From contig WRDG01000131.1 of the NCBI GenBank assembly GCA_009783525.1, positions 1-6,591 of the forward strand: a stretch of DNA of 6,591 bases, written 5' to 3'. Below the pieces are notes generated by a model. It was given only the letters and a program-made list of their open reading frames with translations, did not search any database and was not told the DNA's origin. The stretch is from Defluviitaleaceae bacterium (GTDB taxonomy: Bacteria; Bacillota; Clostridia; Lachnospirales; WQUN01). The translations under genes and the position numbers were made by a program. Below are positions 1-4,931 of this stretch, piece after piece (positions within the stretch are counted from its first letter, which is position 1; every line of letters starts with the position of its first letter).

Positions 1-1035
1 ATTCCCGCCGAATTAAAAATGAGCGACGAAATGGTTAAGACAGGCGCCGAAATTGCCGTAGCTGAAATGATATCTTCGGGGACGATTTCATATACAGACA
101 TGTACTTCAATGTAGACGAAATTGCTGCCGTAGCCGAAAAATCCGGCATTAAAGCAAATTTGTCAAACGCAGTTATAACTCCCGAAGGCAAGCCGTATAA
201 ACTAAAGGACGACAACAGTTATATAGAAACGCTGCGCGTGCTTAATGACTACGACGGATCATGCGGCGGACGTATAAAAGCCGACGCTTCGATACATGCC
301 GTTTACACATCATGCCCGGAAGCCTGGCAAGCCGTCGCGGAGTTTGCTTCTTCCAAAAAAATGCGCATGCATGTTCATCTGTCCGAAACCCGCGTCGAAC
401 AAGAAAATTGCTTAAAAAAATACGGGCGGACACCCGCCGAAATGTTTGACGCGCACCATGTATTCGACGTTCCGACGCTTGCCGCGCATACAGTATGGAT
501 ATCCGACTCCGACATTGAAATTCTTGCGAAACGCGGCGTGTCTGCGGCGCACAATCCCGTTTCAAACCTGCTACTTGCAAGCGGAATAGCGCCTGTGAGC
601 AAAATGCTTGCAGCCGGGATCAATGTCTCGCTCGGCACGGACGGCATGGCGAGCAATAATTCACACGATTTGTTTGAGGAAATCAAGCTCGCATCGATTT
701 TGCAAAAATACGCTACAAACGACGCGTCGGCTCTTCCCGCGCTTGAGGCTCTTATTATGGCTACGGCCAACGGCGCGAAAGCGCAGGGGCGTGAAAATGA
801 AACCGGGCGCATCGCAGCGGGGTTAGACGCAGACTTGATTTTGATCGATTTGGACAGCCCGCGCCAAACCGCATGTTACAACCCTGTTTACAACCTCGCT
901 TATTCGACGACAGGACGCGACGTTTGCATGACAATGTGCCAAGGACGCATCCTTTACGAAAACGGCGATTATAAAACCGTCGATATAGAAAAATTATTGT
1001 TTGAAGCACGCGAACACGTAAAAAATTTTATATAA
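1..1035 (+). CDS. Amidohydrolase, MTA/SAH deaminase type (5'-truncated by window edge)
   Basis: This is the C-terminal part (344 codons in window) of a cytoplasmic metal-dependent amidohydrolase. The best match from memory is the 5-methylthioadenosine/S-adenosylhomocysteine deaminase family, which hydrolyses the 6-amino group of adenosine-type substrates. Visible hallmarks are SGTISYTDMYF near the start, MHVHLSET (metal His at 376-378, catalytic Glu at 385-387), AAHTVWIS (metal His at 487-489), the motif NPVSNLLLASGIAPV, and LGTDGMASNN (metal Asp at 640-642). The frame is open from base 1 and its first codons (IPAELK) fit the family, so the ATG at 19 is internal. The usual protein is about 430 residues, and the missing N-terminus should carry the HxH metal motif. 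The stop TAA is at 1033-1035. The next gene follows 30 bp later, so the two are probably co-transcribed. The family call is firm; the exact substrate is not, since guanine/cytosine deaminase-like relatives share these motifs. Confidence 0.88.
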   Translation: MPAELKMSDEMVKTGAEIAVAEMISSGTISYTDMYFNVDEIAAVAEKSGIKANLSNAVITPEGKPYKLKDDNSYIETLRVLNDYDGSCGGRIKADASIHAVYTSCPEAWQAVAEFASSKKMRMHVHLSETRVEQENCLKKYGRTPAEMFDAHHVFDVPTLAAHTVWISDSDIEILAKRGVSAAHNPVSNLLLASGIAPVSKMLAAGINVSLGTDGMASNNSHDLFEEIKLASILQKYATNDASALPALEALIMATANGAKAQGRENETGRIAAGLDADLILIDLDSPRQTACYNPVYNLAYSTTGRDVCMTMCQGRILYENGDYKTVDIEKLLFEAREHVKNFI

Positions 1036-1051
1036 TGCACGCACTTTAATG

Positions 1052-1059
1052 AAAGGGTG
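1052..1059 (+). promoter_or_regulatory. Ribosome binding site that decides the start of the isomerase gene
   Basis: AAAGGGTG lies 6 bases before the ATG at 1066. The longer reading frame would begin at the GTG at 1057, but that codon sits inside this Shine-Dalgarno sequence, so the ATG at 1066 is the better start. A further ATG at 1049 reads only three codons before TGA. Confidence 0.7.
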
Positions 1060-1065
1060 ACGCGA

Positions 1066-1971
1066 ATGGATTCACCGGTTCAAAATTTTTTCAAGGTCGG
1101 ACTCATACATTTCATGGCGTATCCGGAAGTAATGAAAGGCGAAGGGCCGATTCTCGAAACATTGAAAAAAATTTTGGTCGACGATTATTTCGACGCGATC
1201 GAAATTACACACATCTCCGATAACGAAGTAAGAAACCATGCGCGCGAATTGTTGGTGCAAAGCCACATGACGATTTGCTACGGCGCTCAGCCGAGATTAT
1301 TGTCGGCAAAACTCAACCCGAACGATTTGGACGAGGACAACCGAAAAAAAGCTGAGTCCGTATTGATCGATTCCATCGACGAAGCGGAATTTTTAGGAGC
1401 CGGCGGCATCGCTTTTTTATCGGGCAAGTGGGACAAAACGCGAAAGGATGAATGCTACAGCCAATTGAAAAAGACGACGGAAAACCTTTGCAGGTACGCC
1501 GCCGCCAAATATATGTCAATTGAGCTCGAAGTTTTCGATTACGACTTCGACAAAGCTTCGCTTATTGGGCCCGCGCCGTATGCCGCCGCCTTTGCCGCAG
1601 ACATGCGGATGAACCACAGCAACTTCGGGCTTTTATGCGACCTTTCGCATTTTCCTCAAACCTATGAGACGTCGAGGTTCGCACTGTCCGTGATGAAACC
1701 GTACATAACGCATCTGCACATAGGCAACGCTGTTATGAACGAAGGCGCCGCCGCTCGCGGAGACACGCATCCTCGATTCGGTTTCGCATACGGTTCAAAC
1801 GATGTGCCGGAAGTTTTGGATTTTTTGCGCGAATGCAAACGCGAAGAGCTGATGCGGCCCGAAGACCCGCTCGTTTTATCTTTTGAAGTAAAGCCCTGGG
1901 GCAACGAAGATTCCGAAATCGTTATCGCTAACGCCAAGCGCGTTTTAAACAAGGCCTGGGCCTTACTCTAA
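1066..1971 (+). CDS. Sugar phosphate isomerase/epimerase-like TIM-barrel protein
   Basis: This protein of 301 residues belongs by its pattern to the xylose isomerase-like TIM-barrel superfamily (AP endonuclease 2 fold), which includes sugar isomerases, epimerases and inosose-type dehydratases. The expected divalent-metal ligands occur in order, each at the end of a strand-like segment: Glu155 (SIELEVFDYD), Asp192 (LLCDLSHFP), His218 (THLHIGN) and Glu274 (LSFEVKPWG). The segment GDTHPRFGF before a helix near residue 240 is also typical. There is no signal peptide or membrane segment, so it should be cytoplasmic. Length is normal for the family and the gene looks intact. It follows the amidohydrolase gene after 30 bp, which suggests an operon. 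Its 3' end overlaps the convergent gene by 9 bp. The substrate cannot be deduced. Start ATG 1066 is chosen for its ribosome binding site; GTG 1057 would add three residues. Confidence 0.85.
   Translation: MDSPVQNFFKVGLIHFMAYPEVMKGEGPILETLKKILVDDYFDAIEITHISDNEVRNHARELLVQSHMTICYGAQPRLLSAKLNPNDLDEDNRKKAESVLIDSIDEAEFLGAGGIAFLSGKWDKTRKDECYSQLKKTTENLCRYAAAKYMSIELEVFDYDFDKASLIGPAPYAAAFAADMRMNHSNFGLLCDLSHFPQTYETSRFALSVMKPYITHLHIGNAVMNEGAAARGDTHPRFGFAYGSNDVPEVLDFLRECKREELMRPEDPLVLSFEVKPWGNEDSEIVIANAKRVLNKAWALL
1951..1964. repeat. Short inverted repeat at the convergent gene ends
   Basis: AAGGCC-TG-GGCCTT forms a 6-bp perfect inverted repeat (or a 5-bp stem with a CTGG loop) over the last codons of the isomerase gene. 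A T run follows at 1971-1975. It could act as a weak terminator for the plus-strand unit, but the stem is short and six bases separate it from the T run, so a coincidence of the Lys-Ala-Trp-Ala-Leu-Leu codons is also possible. Confidence 0.3.
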
Positions 1972-3729
1972 TTTTTCGTCCAAACCGAATGAAAAATAAT
2001 CGAACACCGTTTCAAAAAACGGTTCGTTTGCCGACGCGTATTGCTTGACTTTTTCGAGCGCGTCGGCATATTTTTCTTTATCAGCGTTCCGCACCGCTTT
2101 GACTGCTTCGGATATTTTTTTATACAGCCTCAATATAAATTTTAAGATGCGCAGCGATTCCGCCGCGCCAAGACAATCAACTTTTATTTCAGGCGGCGGT
2201 ACGTCCAGCAGCAGGTCGAGGCCGGCGAAGCCTTCCGGTTTAATTGATTTGTCCCGCAGGCAAATTGATTTTTCGGTTAGATCCAGGTACAGACGTTTAA
2301 AAATATTACCGCCGCCTGCTGTGTACGCGCCGCAAAAATATTCGTCCGCTATGCTTTCGAAGCTGCGCTCGGGCTGCAGCAATGCGGCAGAATAGACATA
2401 CATGGGAAGCCCCATGTTTGCGAATATCCTTTGCGATTGGCAGTTGACCACGCCGTTTAAGCCGTTGCCCCTCAGCTGCAGCACATCCGAATAAACGATC
2501 CGCGCCGCGGCAAATTGCCCGGGGTCGTTGTATTTATTAAAATAATAATCGAAATCGAAGCCGGCGTTAAAATCCATACCGGCTTTTTTTCTGTAATCGT
2601 TCCATGCCGCAAGGAACGAAGCCATCTCTTCATTATTTTTTGCGTACGGTTGGTCGTTAAGTTTATATTCCGGAAGAGGCATGCCGTTCGCCGCTTCTCC
2701 GAGCGGCTCGTTGAACGAGCGGTTGCTTGGCGCGAACATGAAGACAAACCGCTCGCTGTTTCCGAATGTTTCTATTAACGGCGGCCAGTGCGTTTCGCAA
2801 TACGAAAGGAAAACTATTTTTGTTTTGCATTGTAAACCGGTAAGTTTTTTATCCAGCCTGTTAAGCAGTTTTACATACCAATCCGATATTCTGACGTCTT
2901 TGCAATTTTCGCATTCGCATTTATTGTTGAAGCCGTCGTCGAGCCAAAAATGCAAATAATCGTATTCATCATGCGCCGCGATATATTGCGCGGCATTTTC
3001 CGTTACGGTTTCCTGTACTGTTTCGTTCGAATAGCAAAGCGCGGTAATCAAAGGTATGTCCCAATGCATTTTTCGCTCGCCGCCGCGCAGAGCCATCGCG
3101 TATTGAAATTTTTCCGGCCAAACGCCGGGCGTTTGGTCCCATCCCGTCGCGTCAATTCCGTAACAGTCGCAGGTAAATCCGTGCCCGACGCCGTGGTACA
3201 TAAGCCCGAGGCTTTTAACCTTGGCAAGTATCTTGCGTGTTATGTCCCTGCTTATTTCCAAATTAAATTCTGATTTTTCTTTGTAATATCGGCTGAAAAA
3301 AGCATAGCCTTCGCGGAACTGCATGAAATAACTGTTGAGCCCCATCTTGGGCATCCAGTCGAGCAGGTCGAGCGCGACCTCAAGCGAAACAGAGCCTTCT
3401 ATGCAGATACCGCGGAAACGGTGCGCGTTTTTTACAGAAACATCCGCATTTATTTCACTCACATTTTTTTTCGGCACGATTTCTCCGCTCGCGCCCGGCC
3501 TGGTAAAACCGCAGCCGCATTCGCGCAGTAAATGATACGCCGCAATGAGCGCAGCCCTTTCGTTTGTCGCCGTGATACTGCCGGTTCCGCCCGACGCTTT
3601 TATCGTATAGGCATCGTCTTCCGAGGGATCCTGCACGCCAAATGCCTGCGGCTCTATTGCGATCACGATGCTGTGCGCTCGTTCGGTCATCATGTAAATA
3701 TAATTGTCCAACGCCTGTGCTGCCGTCAT
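1963..3729 (-). CDS. DUF4838 / glycoside-hydrolase-like protein
   Basis: This 588-residue protein looks like the large, mostly uncharacterised family around DUF4838, related in plan to GH20 hexosaminidases and alpha-glucuronidases. Residues 1-90 resemble the small alpha/beta N-terminal domain of those enzymes (substrate-like phrase NERAALIAAYHLLRECGCGFTRP at 56-78). From about 104 (HRFRGICIEG) a TIM-barrel-like region follows, with GHGFTCDCYGIDATGW near 182-197 and the family hallmark LHFWLDDGFNNKCECENC at 259-276. Its Asp264-Asp265 and Cys271/273/276 stand out. The C-terminal 150 residues are mainly helical. No signal peptide is visible, so unlike many relatives it should work in the cytoplasm. 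The ATG at 3729 has AGGGGG 6 bases upstream. It follows the URO-D-like gene by 26 bp and is almost surely in its operon. A role in processing a glycoside or oligosaccharide is inferred; activity and substrate are unknown. Confidence 0.75.
   Translation of the reverse strand: MTAAQALDNYIYMMTERAHSIVIAIEPQAFGVQDPSEDDAYTIKASGGTGSITATNERAALIAAYHLLRECGCGFTRPGASGEIVPKKNVSEINADVSVKNAHRFRGICIEGSVSLEVALDLLDWMPKMGLNSYFMQFREGYAFFSRYYKEKSEFNLEISRDITRKILAKVKSLGLMYHGVGHGFTCDCYGIDATGWDQTPGVWPEKFQYAMALRGGERKMHWDIPLITALCYSNETVQETVTENAAQYIAAHDEYDYLHFWLDDGFNNKCECENCKDVRISDWYVKLLNRLDKKLTGLQCKTKIVFLSYCETHWPPLIETFGNSERFVFMFAPSNRSFNEPLGEAANGMPLPEYKLNDQPYAKNNEEMASFLAAWNDYRKKAGMDFNAGFDFDYYFNKYNDPGQFAAARIVYSDVLQLRGNGLNGVVNCQSQRIFANMGLPMYVYSAALLQPERSFESIADEYFCGAYTAGGGNIFKRLYLDLTEKSICLRDKSIKPEGFAGLDLLLDVPPPEIKVDCLGAAESLRILKFILRLYKKISEAVKAVRNADKEKYADALEKVKQYASANEPFFETVFDYFSFGLDEKLE
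2001..2026 (+). terminator. Possible transcription-ending hairpin after the isomerase gene
   Basis: ACCGTTT (2006-2012) pairs perfectly with AAACGGT (2017-2023) around a CAAA loop, and CGA/TCG extend the stem past a two-base bulge. It starts 29 bases after the isomerase stop. Only three T follow, so it is not a classic intrinsic terminator. It also lies inside the 3' end of the convergent gene, where it may be just coding sequence. Confidence 0.25.
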
Positions 3730-3735
3730 TGTTAT

Positions 3736-3741
3736 CCCCCT
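3736..3741 (-). promoter_or_regulatory. Ribosome binding site of the DUF4838 gene
   Basis: The minus strand reads AGGGGG, then six bases, then ATG at 3729. The site lies in the 26-bp gap after the URO-D-like gene, which supports both the start choice and translation from a shared mRNA. Confidence 0.75.
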
Positions 3742-3755
3742 AAAATATTTTGCTT

Positions 3756-4844
3756 TTACCTAAACATTTTGTCTGCCTGCTCCACGAGGCGTCTCGCGTC
3801 ATCTTCGTCCGCAGCCCATGTGCAAATGCAGAGCCCTTCCGGCCGCAACTCCTTTAACAACGGGATCACGTTGTCGTATGCGGCGTAGTGCAGCACGGAT
3901 TTTTTTGCGGCCTGTATTTTTTTGACGAGCGAAAGCCAGCCGTCCGAACTGCTCGAACCGTCGCCCGCCACCCATTGGATGGCGTCGATTTCGGGAAGGG
4001 ACAGCAGCATGTCAATGTGAACCTTAGCCGCGAGCGGCCCGTCCAAATGATACAGCCTGTGATCGACCGTGTTCATTATGTCCAGCAAAGGCGGGACGAA
4101 AACTTTTTTAAACATCTCAGGCGAAATCATGCAAGAAAAATCGCTGTCGAAACCGAGCGTGCGCTTGGGCGACCAGCAAGAGCAAAAGTTTACCGAACCC
4201 TCGAGACCGGTAAGCGGCGAAAGCTCCCACAACACCTCAAACTGCCTGAGCATCGCGTCCGTCACGCATCTTACGCTTTTTATTACCCAATCAATGTCGT
4301 CTGTCAAATCGAAAAGCAAATTTTCGGTCCCGCGCAGTATCGAGAGGTTGTCCGCGGCGTGGTTGCCCCACATCGGCATCACAAAATACCGGCGCATGCT
4401 CGCCTCGGAAATTTCTTTCGTGTTTAAAACCATTTGCCGCCACCAATAATTATTTTCGTCGAAGACAACGGGCGGATATTTTTTACCGGGCTCGACGGGA
4501 ACCCTGTGCGCCCAGATTGTATTTTGCATGAAGATCGGCTCGCAGCCCAACGGCACGGCGTGACCCACCGACCATCCGTGTTCAAGCGTTGGGATCGACT
4601 CGCCGCCGTAGTGCGTCGTATGCAGTGTGTACAGCATTTTTTTGATCAAATAGTCTGCGCCAAACCATTTGCGTTTCAAATTTTCGCTTTCGTATTTAAA
4701 ATCTGCGAGTTCTTCGGGAAGCTCGGGTTTTTTTTTCGGACACGTAACCAACAGCAGCGGCCTGTCGTAAACATCGTGCGCCCACCACGCCTCCCAGCGT
4801 TTTTTTATCGTATCCCAATCCTCTTTTATGCTGCGGATGTCCAC
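3756..4844 (-). CDS. Uroporphyrinogen decarboxylase-like (URO-D fold) protein, possible corrinoid methyltransferase relative
   Basis: From the GTG at 4844 this is a 362-residue cytoplasmic protein. The opening segment KRWEAWWAHDVYDRPLLLV (residues 15-33) and the later segments SCWSPKRTLGFDSDFSCMIS, LYHLDGPLAAKVHIDMLL (His266) and IDAIQWVAGDG recall the URO-D superfamily branch often labelled uroporphyrinogen decarboxylase / cobalamin-independent methionine synthase-like or trimethylamine corrinoid protein 2. It is not a true haem-pathway HemE. Cys221-Ser-Cys223 is a possible metal site, but the HxC...C zinc motif of MtaA/MtbA-type methyltransferases is not seen. A promoter and strong ribosome binding site lie just upstream, and the DUF4838 gene follows 26 bp after the stop, so it is the first gene of a two-gene operon. 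The longer frame from ATG 4883 adds 13 residues that overlap the promoter and is less likely. The reaction is unknown; methyl transfer is inferred only from the fold. Confidence 0.75.
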   Translation of the reverse strand: MDIRSIKEDWDTIKKRWEAWWAHDVYDRPLLLVTCPKKKPELPEELADFKYESENLKRKWFGADYLIKKMLYTLHTTHYGGESIPTLEHGWSVGHAVPLGCEPIFMQNTIWAHRVPVEPGKKYPPVVFDENNYWWRQMVLNTKEISEASMRRYFVMPMWGNHAADNLSILRGTENLLFDLTDDIDWVIKSVRCVTDAMLRQFEVLWELSPLTGLEGSVNFCSCWSPKRTLGFDSDFSCMISPEMFKKVFVPPLLDIMNTVDHRLYHLDGPLAAKVHIDMLLSLPEIDAIQWVAGDGSSSSDGWLSLVKKIQAAKKSVLHYAAYDNVIPLLKELRPEGLCICTWAADEDDARRLVEQADKMFR

Positions 4845-4851
4845 AAGCGTA

Positions 4852-4859
4852 CCCCCTTT
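4852..4859 (-). promoter_or_regulatory. Ribosome binding site that sets a GTG start for the URO-D-like gene
   Basis: The minus strand reads AAAGGGGG, seven bases, then GTG at 4844. A TTG directly before it (4847) is only four bases from the site. No comparable site precedes the upstream ATG at 4883. Confidence 0.75.
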
Positions 4860-4863
4860 ACAA

Positions 4864-4892
4864 TTGTTTTTATTATATCCCAAGTGTAATAT
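4864..4892 (+). promoter_or_regulatory. Weak candidate promoter for the ABC transporter gene
   Basis: TTGTTT (4864-4869), a 17-bp spacer and TAATAT (4887-4892) could direct transcription from about 4899, some 33 bases before the ATG. The match is poor (3 of 6 and 4 of 6), and the region is AT-rich, so chance is possible. It interleaves with the minus-strand promoter. Confidence 0.25.
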
Positions 4893-4899
4893 TAAACAA
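4872..4899 (-). promoter_or_regulatory. Sigma-70-type promoter of the URO-D/DUF4838 operon
   Basis: On the minus strand a perfect TATAAT -10 box (4877-4872) follows TTGTTT (4899-4894, 3 of 6 matches to TTGACA) with a 16-bp spacer. The predicted transcript would start near 4865, giving a leader of about 20 bases that includes the ribosome binding site. This placement also argues against translation from the ATG at 4883. Confidence 0.5.
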
Positions 4900-4931
4900 A
4901 CCGCACAATTTTTTTTGAACGGACGTTATTA

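Noticed and set aside
19..21. ATG at 19 as the true start of the amidohydrolase
   Set aside because: The frame is open to base 1, its upstream codons fit the family, and about 90 N-terminal residues with the HxH metal motif would be missing.
375..812. Minus-strand frame of 145 codons opposite the amidohydrolase
   Set aside because: It is antisense to conserved active-site motifs, with no recognisable domain or ribosome binding site.
1036..1065. Terminator or promoter between the amidohydrolase and isomerase genes
   Set aside because: The 30-bp gap holds only the ribosome binding site, with no hairpin or promoter boxes.
2045..3273. Several plus-strand frames (up to 116 codons) opposite the DUF4838 gene
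   Set aside because: All are antisense to a continuous conserved protein, and none resembles a known family.
3888..4889. Plus-strand open frames of 179, 126 and 151 codons opposite the URO-D-like gene
   Set aside because: They lie antisense to a well-supported gene, overlap each other, have no family resemblance and are rich in Arg/His/Pro as expected of antisense shadows.
4909..4916. Run of eight T before the ABC gene as a terminator
   Set aside because: No stem precedes it on the plus strand, and no plus-strand gene ends nearby.
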